Assembly: GCA_964593705.1 (NCBI GenBank)
Contig: CAZQIV010000014.1
Location: forward strand, 13,181 to 77,180
Length of the DNA stretch: 64,000 nt
Direction: 5' to 3'
DNA from: SABY01 sp964593705
GTDB lineage: Bacteria > Bacteroidota > Bacteroidia > Bacteroidales > 4484-276
Shown here: in pieces, positions 9,301 through 16,107 of the stretch
Position numbering within the stretch: position 1 is the first letter of the stretch
Layout: every line of letters starts with the position of its first letter
The notes under the pieces: model-generated
What the model saw: only the letters and a program-made list of their open reading frames with translations
Database searches by the model: none
Told to the model about the DNA's origin: nothing
Translations under genes and position numbers: made by a program

Positions 9301-10115
9301 CCGGTATGGAACTTACTCAAATTGAAGTTTTCATCAACGACATGCCTTCATCGTTTATAGTTAAGATATACGGACAGGGTAGCACTACTGTTCCTGGCAC
9401 CCTTCTGCACGAAGAAACTGTAGCTGTAAGCCCACTGGGGTGGAACACTATCCAACTCTCCTCACCGGTTGGTATTACCGGTAATGACATCTGGATTGGC
9501 TACTCATTAACCCACGCCGCCGATGAATTTGCTGCTGGTTGTGATGCCGGCCCTGCTGTTGCAGGTTTTGGCGACATGATTTCGCTGGATGGCACGAGCT
9601 TCGAGCCTATGTCAGGATTAGGCCTTAACTACAACTGGAACATTGCTGCTACGCTTAGCGGTGAAGTTCAGATTGAGTGGCTGAGCATCGACCCAATGTC
9701 GGGCATGGTACCCGCTGGCAACACGCTTACTTTTCCTGTAACTGCTAACTCAACACCATTTGGTGGTCCAACAGATGAAACTTATTATGCTTCTATCTGG
9801 ATTGCATCCAACGATCCGGTTACTCCAATGGTTGAAGTACCTGTAACGCTTCAATTCCCTGTGGGCATGAGAGATCTGTACAGCGATGCTTATATTATGA
9901 TGTTCCCTAATCCTGCGAGCAACATGTTTAATATTTCGACAAACTATGACATGAGCAATGTTAAAGTTGTTAATCAACTGGGTCAGGTAGTATTGGAGCA
10001 AACACCAAACAGCAAAACAGTAAGCGTAAATACAGGCCAACTACAAGCAGGTATTTATTTTGTGAAGGTTATCTCCGAAGCCGGAGAATCCACACATAAG
10101 CTGATTGTTGAATAA
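6330..10115 (+). CDS. Giant secreted T9SS cargo protein with Asp-box propeller, LamG-like and repeated C-terminal modules
   Basis: 1261 residues. Signal peptide at 1-20 (LRKLQLLMLFVAISLASFA). Residues ~25-350 hold at least six Asp-box/BNR motifs of the form S/T-x-D-x-G-x-x-W (STDGGQTW, TTDGGATW, TSDGGESW, SSDKGMTW, TTDGGVTW, SLDDGANW), indicating a sialidase-like or Ycf48-like beta-propeller. A LamG-like segment starting EDFESYTAGGK follows (~358-560). Two long modules then repeat, each an Ig-like domain (SxxLDxGTSTSETLTISNTG) plus a ~150-residue jelly-roll unit containing GGTF...IYVYGxGS...HADMFPAGCDAG. The last ~75 residues are a type A sorting domain (FPNPASNMFNIS ... QAGIYFVKVISEAGESTHKL). 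Known family biology: exported through the outer membrane by T9SS and anchored or released. No catalytic residue can be named; adhesion or glycan binding is a guess. Confidence 0.85.
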   Translation: MLRKLQLLMLFVAISLASFAQDWIEVSSDLPSGQGIGQISVGMNNSTTLWAVAIDATGAIIDGFTRSTDGGQTWTSGTFNAGTGLSMIFAMDASTCWAVFNTGATQGLYKTTDGGATWVKKGTAYGSSSFANVIHFFNDNDGFAQGDPVDGYYELYTTSDGGESWTRVAEANIPVPTTGEYGITGNYSAVGNSIWWGSNQGRIFYSSDKGMTWGTTLTPFGTTNVVQPLFKSETVGIAFRSYLNMGIEPELDVTTDGGVTWASVFVNGSMYARWFDFIPGTTGTWLGSSSEPTFEGIGFSLDDGANWNDLTVGVPVQAPEFMDNQTGWAGTWSDGSSTGILIYNGDPIGGGSGAEITEDFESYTAGGKVAEQALAQGLDYWTVWSGDSGAGGAEDGTVSTEQTFTGANAVMIDGLNDLVMKFGDKTAGKYAVDFYMYIPSGFVGYYNLLQAWAPGGTGATWGMEIYFDPGGIANVTCAATTNYTSFNYPYDTWFHMENIINLNTDEATLIADGTEIATWEWSLGASGGGLNQLAAMDLYAATTNGTPKFFMDDIQLIELEPPVGPSNIVVAPASFSVELDAGTSTSETLTISNTGIASLVWNAFPNFSMNVLDATGSEVAPNYKSVEIPDVQITEGTRIPNPGNSDDMVTLNYDGDNASAVGLTNGGTFQFGAMFPTNMTNAYINMEINEVQVYVNDVVTASKIYVYGHGSAGAPGAILHEQSFTAIIGWNNITLTSPVEISGGDIWVTCEVSHDADMFPAGCDAGLHVENGDWFKSGASWVPMHIANPVLDANWNIRAIAEGTPMDAWIMLNPNSGETASGDSDDVTVTFDASDLTEGTYSANIVVNSNDPDMPVTMVPVTLQVTGSGNFPIIDVDPMSLSFALGYFEQDTKDLNVSNDGTANLNVNMSITYGADAATPSITPIEEYVNMISPDQLGLANTVNPTPSPNVTDDEVIRYDNGVNDDAIGLTGGGTFEVSAYWPASAMGQYAGMELTQIEVFINDMPSSFIVKIYGQGSTTVPGTLLHEETVAVSPLGWNTIQLSSPVGITGNDIWIGYSLTHAADEFAAGCDAGPAVAGFGDMISLDGTSFEPMSGLGLNYNWNIAATLSGEVQIEWLSIDPMSGMVPAGNTLTFPVTANSTPFGGPTDETYYASIWIASNDPVTPMVEVPVTLQFPVGMRDLYSDAYIMMFPNPASNMFNISTNYDMSNVKVVNQLGQVVLEQTPNSKTVSVNTGQLQAGIYFVKVISEAGESTHKLIVE

Positions 10116-10141
10116 TGAAACAATATTTTTGATTTTTAATT

Positions 10142-10174
10142 TAAGTCCCGGTATCCTTGCCGGGACTTTTTTTT
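10142..10174 (+). terminator. Intrinsic terminator of the T9SS cargo gene
   Basis: AGTCCCGG at 10144-10151 pairs with CCGGGACT at 10160-10167 around an 8-nt loop, followed by an uninterrupted T-run. Confidence 0.92.
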
Positions 10175-10225
10175 ATCAGGAAATTTGTAATTATTTAGGT
10201 GGTGGAATTGAATACCAAATCATCA

Positions 10226-10350
10226 TGACCCCATCACCAACCCTTCCCCTGAAGGAGAAGGGAGACCAGCCGCACAAGCTCCTGCAGCGGTCAGTGCGAT
10301 GGCATCCTCCCTTTTCAGGGGGATTCCGAAAGCTTTCGGGAAGAGGGGGT
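10226..10350. repeat. Dispersed repeat, family of CCCTTCCCCT...AAGGG blocks
   Basis: Contains CCAACCCTTCCCCTGAAGG, then CAGTGCGATGGCATCCTCCC and an AGGGGG end. The inverted counterpart lies at about 63810-63925 (CAGTGCGATGGCACTCCC and CTTCCCTTTGAGGGGAAGGG), and a looser relative at about 31815-31895. The 84-codon ORF crossing it is not a gene. Confidence 0.6.
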
Positions 10351-10421
10351 ATTAGATAGCAGCCATTTGATTGGGGACGGATAAAACAGCTAAATAACTA
10401 CAGAATTTTTATTTAATAATT

Positions 10422-10577
10422 ACATCCATGCATCTCCCGAAAAATCGGGACAGGCGTGGCCATTTTACTAAAATTACATTCGTGCATCAGTGGCCATTTT
10501 ACTAATATTTCATCCGTGCATCAGTGGCCATTTTACTACTTTTTTATCAGTGGCCATTTTACTAATATTTCATCCGT
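10422..10577. repeat. Tandem repeat upstream of the ATL gene, first unit split by a micro-palindrome
   Basis: GTGGCCATTTTACTA occurs four times (10456, 10490, 10524, 10550; spacings 34, 34, 26), joined by CATCCGTGCATCA-type linkers. In the first unit the GCATC/GTGGCC junction holds the palindrome TCCCGA-AAAA-TCGGGA plus CAGGC (10435-10455). The repeat runs to within a few bases of the ATL start region, so the promoter must lie in it or upstream. Confidence 0.8.
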
Positions 10578-10589
10578 GGAATTAAAAAA

Positions 10590-10925
10590 ATGAAAGAGCA
10601 AACATTTTTTGAGCAGGTTTACGAAGTAGTTAAACTCATCCCCAATGGCAGGGTAACAAGTTATGGAGCCATAGCCAAATACCTCGGCACGGGTGGTTCA
10701 TCACGCATGGTGGGCTGGGCTATGAATGCTTCGCACACTGCTGTTGAGAACATTCCCGCACACCGGGTGGTGAACAGAATTGGTATGCTTACAGGGAAAC
10801 ACCATTTTGGCAGCCCGGAGCTAATGCAGCAACTATTAGAAAGCGAAGGAATAAATGTGGTAAATGATATAATTATTGATTTCGAAAAACACTTCTGGAA
10901 TCCAATGGATGGGATGACATTGTAG
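10590..10925 (+). CDS. Alkyltransferase-like (ATL) DNA-binding protein
   Basis: 111 residues covering only the C-terminal DNA-binding domain of the O6-methylguanine-DNA methyltransferase family. The active-site PCHRV motif is P56-A57-H58-R59-V60 (IPAHRVVNR), so the alkyl-accepting cysteine is missing. The helix-turn-helix with the arginine finger (SSRMVGWAMN, R39) is intact, as is KLIPNGRVTSYGAIAKYLG (15-33). Such ATL proteins bind O6-alkylguanine, flip the base and recruit nucleotide excision repair rather than repairing directly. The size matches known ATLs. It stands alone behind a tandem repeat array. Alternative: a degenerate MGMT; the otherwise perfect motif conservation argues against that. 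Confidence 0.9.
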   Translation: MKEQTFFEQVYEVVKLIPNGRVTSYGAIAKYLGTGGSSRMVGWAMNASHTAVENIPAHRVVNRIGMLTGKHHFGSPELMQQLLESEGINVVNDIIIDFEKHFWNPMDGMTL

Positions 10926-11027
10926 TTTGTGGTATTCAACCGGCTGCATCGAAAGTACAATAACTATTAATGACAATAAATTACGGCGAAGCCCAATGAC
11001 GCGGAGCAAATCACAGCGTAGCCTGAC

Positions 11028-11975
11028 CTACCCCTCTCTCCATTCCACAATACTTCCCCTGTCTTTATTATGCATGAATTCCGGAACACAACTTTGCACT
11101 TCTTTAAAAAGTAATTTAATAAGACGATCCTTGGCGAAATTTCTTGAGAAAATCAGGCTCACCTCCCGAAGCGGTTTATAATTATCAAACGATCGTATCT
11201 GGTGTTGTTTTGAATCGGGCAAATCCATCACCGCTATCTCGGGCAAAAGTGTAAACCCACCCTCCTTGTCGATGATTTTCATCAGGGTATCGAGCGAGCC
11301 ACCCTCAAATTCAAAAGGCAAATCGCTTTCAGCATTTTCAGGAATCGAACAAAGGTTGATTACCTGATCGCGAAAACAATGGCCATCAGATAAAAGCCAG
11401 ATTTCAGGCGTTTCCACATCCTTAATCAATATCTCTGTTTTATTTATCAAGCGATGATCAGCACTGGCATAAATTTTCATCTCCTCATAAAATATGGGCC
11501 ATTCTTTAAACCTGCTATCATGGTAAGGAGTAACAAAAATGCCGGCGTCAAGCTTATCATTTAAAAGATCTTCGGCAATTTTTTCGGTTATCATTTCCCG
11601 AATTGAAAATTGAACTTCAGGATATTTTTTTTTGAAATTACCGGCAAACCTGGGCAGGAGGTAGGGAGCAAGCGTAGGAATAATTCCTATCCGCATTTTC
11701 CCTGAAATTCGTTGATGAAACACCTCAATAATCTCCGAAATCCTACGGCTGTGATGCAAAACCAACTTGCCCTGTTCAATTATTTTCCGGCCTACTTCCG
11801 TGGGAATAACAGGTTTTTTTGTCCTGTCGAAAATAACAACCCCCAAATCTTCCTCCAGCTTCTTTATCTGCATACTCAAAGTAGGTTGTGTTACAAAACA
11901 CGCCTCGGATGCTTTTACAAAATTCTTAAATTTTTCGACAGCAACAATGTATTCAAGTTGAATTAGTGTAATCAT
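11028..11975 (-). CDS. oxyR: OxyR-type LysR regulator (peroxide sensor)
   Basis: LysR-type regulator of 315 residues from the chosen start. The N-terminal HTH is seen in ITLIQLEYIVAVEKFKNF and FVTQPTLSMQIKKLEEDLG. The effector domain carries the OxyR redox signature GHCFRDQVINLC: two cysteines nine residues apart, at about 200 and 209 from this start, almost exactly the positions of C199 and C208 in E. coli OxyR. Peroxide would form the disulfide and switch the protein to activator. An in-frame ATG at 11993 is rejected because it falls inside the promoter box at 11991-11998. Divergent from the peroxiredoxin gene with an OxyR-like operator between them. Confidence 0.92.
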   Translation of the reverse strand: MITLIQLEYIVAVEKFKNFVKASEACFVTQPTLSMQIKKLEEDLGVVIFDRTKKPVIPTEVGRKIIEQGKLVLHHSRRISEIIEVFHQRISGKMRIGIIPTLAPYLLPRFAGNFKKKYPEVQFSIREMITEKIAEDLLNDKLDAGIFVTPYHDSRFKEWPIFYEEMKIYASADHRLINKTEILIKDVETPEIWLLSDGHCFRDQVINLCSIPENAESDLPFEFEGGSLDTLMKIIDKEGGFTLLPEIAVMDLPDSKQHQIRSFDNYKPLREVSLIFSRNFAKDRLIKLLFKEVQSCVPEFMHNKDRGSIVEWREG

Positions 11976-11990
11976 AATCAATGGTTTTTG

Positions 11991-11998
11991 CAAAAGTA
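11991..11998 (-). promoter_or_regulatory. -7 box of oxyR
   Basis: Minus strand TACTTTTG (plus CAAAAGTA) matches TAnnTTTG. Transcription would begin near 11984, about 10 nt before the ATG at 11975. It touches the OxyR half-site at 11998-12012, which suggests autorepression. Confidence 0.6.
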
Positions 11999-12033
11999 TA
12001 GTTTTTATCTATAATAATATAAATTAATTCGAT
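11998..12033. promoter_or_regulatory. Putative OxyR operator in the oxyR-peroxiredoxin divergent region
   Basis: ATAGTTTTTATCTAT at 11998-12012 matches the OxyR half-operator consensus ATAGnTnnnAnCTAT at every defined position. Six bases downstream ATAA-N7-CGAT (12019-12033) is a weaker second copy. The tandem ends at the -33 element of the peroxiredoxin promoter and abuts the oxyR -7 box, the geometry for activating one gene and repressing the other. Confidence 0.7.
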
Positions 12034-12064
12034 TTGTTTTATATTTAATTATACTATATTTTTG
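12033..12064 (+). promoter_or_regulatory. Promoter of the peroxiredoxin gene
   Basis: TTTG at 12033-12036, a 20-bp gap, then TATTTTTG at 12057-12064: both Bacteroidota elements at good spacing, 35 bp upstream of the ATG at 12100. The OxyR-like site lies immediately upstream. Confidence 0.7.
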
Positions 12065-12099
12065 CATCCTAATTATTAACAAATTAAAATTTAAAACAA

Positions 12100-12756
12100 A
12101 TGGAAGAACAAACTCAAATGCAAGTACAACAAATGCCAAGAATTGGCGACATGGCTCCCGATTTCAAAGCCGTAACCACACAAGGTGAAATTGAATTTTC
12201 GGAATACAACAAAGGAAGTTGGGTAATACTATTTTCCCATCCTGCGGATTTTACCCCGGTTTGTACCACCGAAATGTCTGAATTCGCTAAACAAGAAGGC
12301 GAATTTGCCAAGTGGAACACCAAATTAATGGGTTTAAGTATCGACAGTATTCACTCGCATATTGCATGGGTGAATAATGTGAAAAAAAATCTTGGTATTA
12401 CCATGAGATTCCCCATTATTGCCGATATCGACATGAAAGTTGCAAATCTTTACGGAATGGTTCAGCCAGGCGAATCAGAAACAGCCGCGGTACGTGCAGT
12501 ATTCTTTATTGATCCTCACGGAAAAATAAGATTAATCATGTACTACCCGCTCAATATTGGAAGAAATATGGATGAGATCTGGCGTGTACTAAAAGCACTC
12601 CAGGCTTCAGATGAAAATGGCGTTGCCATGCCACTCAACTGGCAGCCGGGCGACAAAGTAATCGTTCCCCCACCAAAAACTGTTGACGAGATGGAAGAGC
12701 GTGAAGCCAGCGATTATGAAATGGTTGATTTTTATCTCGCCAAGAAAGAGATTTAA
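12100..12756 (+). CDS. 1-Cys peroxiredoxin, Prx6 type
   Basis: 218 residues. The peroxidatic motif is PADFTPVCTTEM with C55; the Thr and downstream Arg of the AhpC/TSA family fit (AAVRAVFFIDPHGKIRLIMYY). The extended C-terminus (LQASDENGVAMPLNWQPGD... and VIVPPPKTVDEME) is characteristic of the Prx6 group, and no second cysteine is present, so it should be a 1-Cys enzyme reduced by an external thiol donor. It removes hydrogen peroxide and alkyl peroxides in the cytoplasm. Divergent from oxyR with shared control sequence; a terminator follows, so it is monocistronic. Confidence 0.93.
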   Translation: MEEQTQMQVQQMPRIGDMAPDFKAVTTQGEIEFSEYNKGSWVILFSHPADFTPVCTTEMSEFAKQEGEFAKWNTKLMGLSIDSIHSHIAWVNNVKKNLGITMRFPIIADIDMKVANLYGMVQPGESETAAVRAVFFIDPHGKIRLIMYYPLNIGRNMDEIWRVLKALQASDENGVAMPLNWQPGDKVIVPPPKTVDEMEEREASDYEMVDFYLAKKEI

Positions 12757-12777
12757 TATCAATGTGCTTTAAGGGTT

Positions 12778-12806
12778 AGGCCGGGGTTATTTCCGGCCTT
12801 TTTTTA
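12778..12806 (+). terminator. Intrinsic terminator of the peroxiredoxin gene
   Basis: AGGCCGG (12778-12784) pairs with CCGGCCT (12793-12799) around GGTTATTT, followed by seven or more T. Confidence 0.92.
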
Positions 12807-12929
12807 TAAATAAATTTCCCTCTCTCACAGACTACTCTATCCTTTTTATTTTGAGATTTAACCAAAATTTTTTGGACATAATGAGGAGATGACATTTTGG
12901 AATAGATTTCTCCTGCCGCAGGTGCGGCA

Positions 12930-13031
12930 TCGAAATGACAAAGCTCCGGGCTGTGAATGGGGTGGGTGAAAGTGGGCGCAAAGCGCCCACTTTCACCCAC
13001 CCCCAAATCCCCCAAATCCATGTCACCCCGA
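12930..13031. repeat. Modular palindromic element, copy 1 (inner hairpin 12959-13003)
   Basis: Bounded by TCGAAATGACA (12930-12940) and TGTCACCCCGA (13021-13031), an outer inverted repeat with two mismatches. Inside is a perfect 21-bp stem (12959-12979 with 12983-13003) and an AAA loop; the loop-proximal arm reads GTGGGCGC/GCGCCCAC. The rest of 12807-13408 holds further GC-rich palindromes (for example 13082-13118), a CAGGC-tailed micro-palindrome on the minus strand (13189-13209), and no credible gene. Confidence 0.85.
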
Positions 13032-13408
13032 AGGAGCGTAGCGATTGAGACCTGCCTCGCCATTAGGTTAGGCCACCTGCGGGCGGCCCGCTTCGCAGCG
13101 AGGCGAGCAAGGCGGGGGTCTGTTTAATGATAGGAATTTCAGTATTTTACACAAACATGTCATTGGCACCAAAACACACAGCGGAGCAGCCTGCCCCGAT
13201 GCTTCGGGGGTGTGTTGCCGGGAGAAATCTATTCTATATATTATAATTAGCTTTTTACAAATACTGGTCATTAGTATCTGCCAACCAACGGATCAGAATC
13301 TACAAACGGAATAATACTTTTTCCCGGACAACATTGTTCTTAATTTATACAACTGTCTAAATTAACCCTGTCAATTTTTAACACTGCCATTGACATATTT
13401 GAATTTGT

Positions 13409-13416
13409 TACTTTTG
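13409..13416 (+). promoter_or_regulatory. -7 box of mrp/apbC
   Basis: TACTTTTG, 22 bp before the ATG, with TTG at 13390-13392 (16 bp upstream). Fits the Bacteroidota promoter pattern. Confidence 0.6.
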
Positions 13417-13438
13417 GGCGATTTTAAAAAAATAACAA

Positions 13439-14503
13439 ATGTCATATTCAAAAGAACAGATAATAGAAGCACTAAAAGAAGTGATCTATTTCCCGAAAAG
13501 CGATAATATTATTTCGCTTAAAATGGTTGATCACATCGAGCTTGAAGGACAAAAAATCAGTTTTACACTTTTGTTCCCCGAACCAAACGATAAAAATGGT
13601 GCCATCGTAGAGCAAGCCTGTGTTAATGCTATCGAAAAACACCTCGGCTCCCAGGTGCAGGTTAGGGGAAACATTACCTTAAAAGCAAAAACCCAGGATG
13701 CACTTGAAAAAATTAAACATATTGTGGCTGTTGCCTCAGGCAAGGGTGGCGTGGGAAAATCGACCGTAGCAGCAAACCTCGCTGTTGCACTTTCAAAAAC
13801 AGGCGCTAAGGTTGGGATTCTTGATGCCGACATCTACGGGCCATCCATACCCATGATGTTCGATCTTGTTGATGCCAAACCCCTGGCCGAAAAACGTAAC
13901 GGGCGCGATGTAATTATTCCCATGGAAAAATACGGCATTAAAGTTTTATCCATCGGATTTTTTGTTGATCAAAACCAGGCCCTGCTTTGGAGAGGTCCAA
14001 TGGCCTCAAACGCTTTGAACCAACTTTTGCGCGATACCGATTGGGGTGATCTGGATTATTTGGTGATAGACCTGCCTCCCGGAACCGGAGATATTCATCT
14101 TACCATTGTACAGGAAGCAAAAGTTTCGGGAGTGGCCATCGTTAGCACACCTCAAAATGTAGCATTGGCTGATGCACGAAAAGCGTTCAATATGTTCAAC
14201 TCCGAAAAAATAAATGTGCCCATTTTGGGACTCATCGAAAACATGTCGTATTTCACACCCGCCGAGCTGCCCAATAATAAATATTTTATTTTTGGAAAAG
14301 AAGGAGGTAAAAAGCTTGCCGAAGAATCAAAAGTGCCCTTCCTGGGAGAAATACCCCTTATTCAAGGTATTTGTGAATCGGGCGACAATGGGAAACCTGT
14401 GGCCTTGTTAGCAGATGACAATCCAATTTCCAAAGCTTTTGACGATCTTGCCCAAAATATCATCAAGCAACTTAACACCAGGAAAAGCTCACCATTTGCC
14501 TAA
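13439..14503 (+). CDS. Mrp/ApbC-type iron-sulfur carrier P-loop ATPase
   Basis: 354 residues. N-terminal MIP18/DUF59 domain (about 1-85), then the deviant Walker A GKGGVGKST (101-109) and ILDADIYGPSIPMM, the Mrp/NBP35 signature; the DLPPGTGD block also fits. The family carries Fe-S clusters to apoproteins and hydrolyses ATP. The cysteine pair that bridges the cluster in E. coli and eukaryotic members is absent: the region after IENMSYF reads TPAELPNNKYFIFG instead of a CPxC stretch. This replacement looks like the normal Bacteroidota form. Followed 41 bp later by an Nfu-type scaffold, so the two form a Fe-S assembly operon. Confidence 0.92.
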   Translation: MSYSKEQIIEALKEVIYFPKSDNIISLKMVDHIELEGQKISFTLLFPEPNDKNGAIVEQACVNAIEKHLGSQVQVRGNITLKAKTQDALEKIKHIVAVASGKGGVGKSTVAANLAVALSKTGAKVGILDADIYGPSIPMMFDLVDAKPLAEKRNGRDVIIPMEKYGIKVLSIGFFVDQNQALLWRGPMASNALNQLLRDTDWGDLDYLVIDLPPGTGDIHLTIVQEAKVSGVAIVSTPQNVALADARKAFNMFNSEKINVPILGLIENMSYFTPAELPNNKYFIFGKEGGKKLAEESKVPFLGEIPLIQGICESGDNGKPVALLADDNPISKAFDDLAQNIIKQLNTRKSSPFA

Positions 14504-14544
14504 GGTTTAGTAACTTTGCAAACTCATTAACAATTAATTAGAAT

Positions 14545-14799
14545 ATGGATCAGAACAGAGAAGAAATCACCAGGAAAGTAGAAAATGTGATTGCACAAAT
14601 AAGACCCTATCTTCAGCAGGACGGTGGAGACATTGAGTTTATCGAATATACTGATGATAATATTGTAAATGTTAAATTACTTGGAGCATGTGGTTCATGC
14701 CCTTACAGTACGATGACATTGAAAAATGGTGTGGAAAGCGCCATGAAAAAAGCCATTCCGGAAGTTAAATCCGTTGAGGCCATAAACCCCGAAGCTTAA
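14545..14799 (+). CDS. NifU C-terminal domain (Nfu-type) Fe-S scaffold protein
   Basis: 84 residues, just the Nfu domain. The cluster-binding motif is C49-GS-C52 (LLGACGSCPYSTMTLKNGVE), with RPYLQQDGGDIEF upstream as in NfuA. Two monomers would share a 4Fe-4S cluster and pass it on to targets. It lies 41 bp after mrp/apbC on the same strand and before a terminator; the pairing of carrier ATPase with scaffold supports joint function. Length is normal for the stand-alone form. Confidence 0.93.
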   Translation: MDQNREEITRKVENVIAQIRPYLQQDGGDIEFIEYTDDNIVNVKLLGACGSCPYSTMTLKNGVESAMKKAIPEVKSVEAINPEA

Positions 14800-14818
14800 C
14801 TACACCCTACAATTGAAT

Positions 14819-14858
14819 TAAAAACGGGCATTCATTTAAATATGATTGCCCGTTTTAT
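14819..14858 (+). terminator. Intrinsic terminator of the mrp-nfu operon
   Basis: AAAACGGGCA (14821-14830) pairs with TGCCCGTTTT (14847-14856) over a 16-nt AT-rich loop; flanking bases are A and T rich, so it is probably bidirectional. Confidence 0.88.
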
Positions 14859-15311
14859 TTTGAGCCATTCCCGGCATTAATAAAGGAGATTTCAATAACA
14901 TGAATTAGCCCAGTCTTTTTGGTAATATTTCCCTAAGATTTCGCTGGTTTACGAAGATAAAATCAGCGAAACCAGCCTTGCCGGCAAGTAGGTCCGCGGG
15001 AGGACTTTTTGAGTAATGAAAATGGCCGCCTTTACCGTCAGACATAAATTAACCATATCCCTTTAAAATAACCGTTAGGTGCAAGGCTGAAAAATGAACG
15101 ACAGTACAAACTTGATAGAATTTTTGTTTTGCCAACCTGCAAAAAATGAATTGATGGCCAATACACATTTGGCTCATTTGCGAGCTCCCTCACACAGGCA
15201 AATACTTCAGCTTGCAAAAGAGTCATATTTTCAACCTCGCAGATTTCAAAAAATTACCAGAAATAAAATTTACTGGCGTTTTTTTGATTTCTAAAATTGA
15301 CCAGAATATTG
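14859..15311. other. Non-coding left flank of the AbiE/RM island
   Basis: No gene seen. 14950-15010 has a GC-rich palindromic block (GAAACCAGCCTTGCCGGCAAG). 15130-15220 is compositionally odd: TTTTGCCAACCTGCAAAAAA and then ACACATTTGGCTCATTTGCG with a GAGCTCCCTCACACAGGC stretch, which I could not assign to any known element. Confidence 0.4.
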
Positions 15312-15319
15312 TATTTTTG
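15312..15319 (+). promoter_or_regulatory. -7 box of the AbiE-type operon
   Basis: TATTTTTG fits TAnnTTTG, 21 bp before the ATG at 15340, giving a short leader. No good -33 element at the expected distance. Confidence 0.5.
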
Positions 15320-15339
15320 GCAAAATTTGGATTTTCAAC

Positions 15340-16107
15340 ATGCCGAAAAATATAGGAAGTAGATTAATAGAGGAATTTAAAGATAGAGAGTCATTCTCCA
15401 GGGGTGAACTTTTTGAATTCTTTAAATACTTTGAACCAGACCTAAAAGAAGGGACTTTTGGATGGAGAATCTATGATTTGAAAAATAGAAATATTATTAA
15501 GCCTCTAATGCGGGGTCTCTATACTATTTCATATAAGCCAAAATACAAACCAGAAGTTTCACAAGATTTATTAAAACTCGCTAAGAAAATCAATGATAGA
15601 TTCGAAGATGTAAAATACTGTATATGGGAAACAAGTTGGCTAAATGAGTTTTCTCAACATCAGGCTAGCAAAAAGATATTAATAATTGAGGCTGAAAAAG
15701 ACTTTTTAGATTCCTTTTTCTATGAGCTTAAAGAAATTTACAAAGGTGATGTTTACCTGACACCGGATGAGAAAGCCATAAATTTTTACGTATCTGAAAG
15801 TATGCTGCCTATCGTGATTAAAAGGTTAGTGACTCGCTCTCCAATAAGTAAACGAACTGAAAAGAATTTAAAATTCCATATCCCTCTCCTGGAAAAAATA
15901 TTAGTTGACATTTTTTCAGAGGATAAACTTTTTTATTACTCGCAAGGATCAGAACTGGTTCACATTTTTGAAAATGCATTAAAGAAATATGATATTAATT
16001 ATACAAAGATCTTTAGTTATGCAAAGAGACGAGAAAGGGATATTGATATTAAAAATTTTTTGAACAATAACATGCACTATTTAGTAAAAGATATTATAGA
16101 TGTTTAA
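15340..16107 (+). CDS. AbiEi-like antitoxin candidate (DUF6577-type)
   Basis: 255 residues, no signal or membrane segment. The N-terminus (IEEFKDRESFSRGELFEFFK, then WRIYDLKNRNIIKPLMRGLYTI) looks like a winged-helix domain with a typical wing, followed by a ~180-residue C-terminal domain (KYCIWETSWLNEF; IPLLEKILVDIFSEDKLFYY). In Bacteroidota such proteins precede AbiEii nucleotidyltransferases; known AbiEi proteins are DNA-binding autorepressors and antitoxins. The 8-bp overlap with the next gene indicates translational coupling. The role is inferred mostly from the partner; I place the family with moderate certainty. Confidence 0.72.
   Translation: MPKNIGSRLIEEFKDRESFSRGELFEFFKYFEPDLKEGTFGWRIYDLKNRNIIKPLMRGLYTISYKPKYKPEVSQDLLKLAKKINDRFEDVKYCIWETSWLNEFSQHQASKKILIIEAEKDFLDSFFYELKEIYKGDVYLTPDEKAINFYVSESMLPIVIKRLVTRSPISKRTEKNLKFHIPLLEKILVDIFSEDKLFYYSQGSELVHIFENALKKYDINYTKIFSYAKRRERDIDIKNFLNNNMHYLVKDIIDV

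Noticed and set aside
6941..10040. Long antisense and out-of-frame ORFs within the T9SS cargo genes (here and at 44000-63700)
   Set aside because: They are shadows of long, GC-richer coding frames; none has a promoter, signal or family motif.
10105..10359. 84-codon ORF after the T9SS cargo gene
   Set aside because: It overlaps the terminator at 10142-10174 and a dispersed repeat; composition is not protein-like.
11976..11993. Upstream ATG (11993) as the oxyR start
   Set aside because: It falls inside the promoter box at 11991-11998; the next ATG at 11975 gives the normal LysR N-terminus.
12776..13271. Minus-strand ORFs of 64-95 codons after the peroxiredoxin gene
   Set aside because: They cross the terminator, the modular palindromic element and GC-rich repeats; no family pattern.
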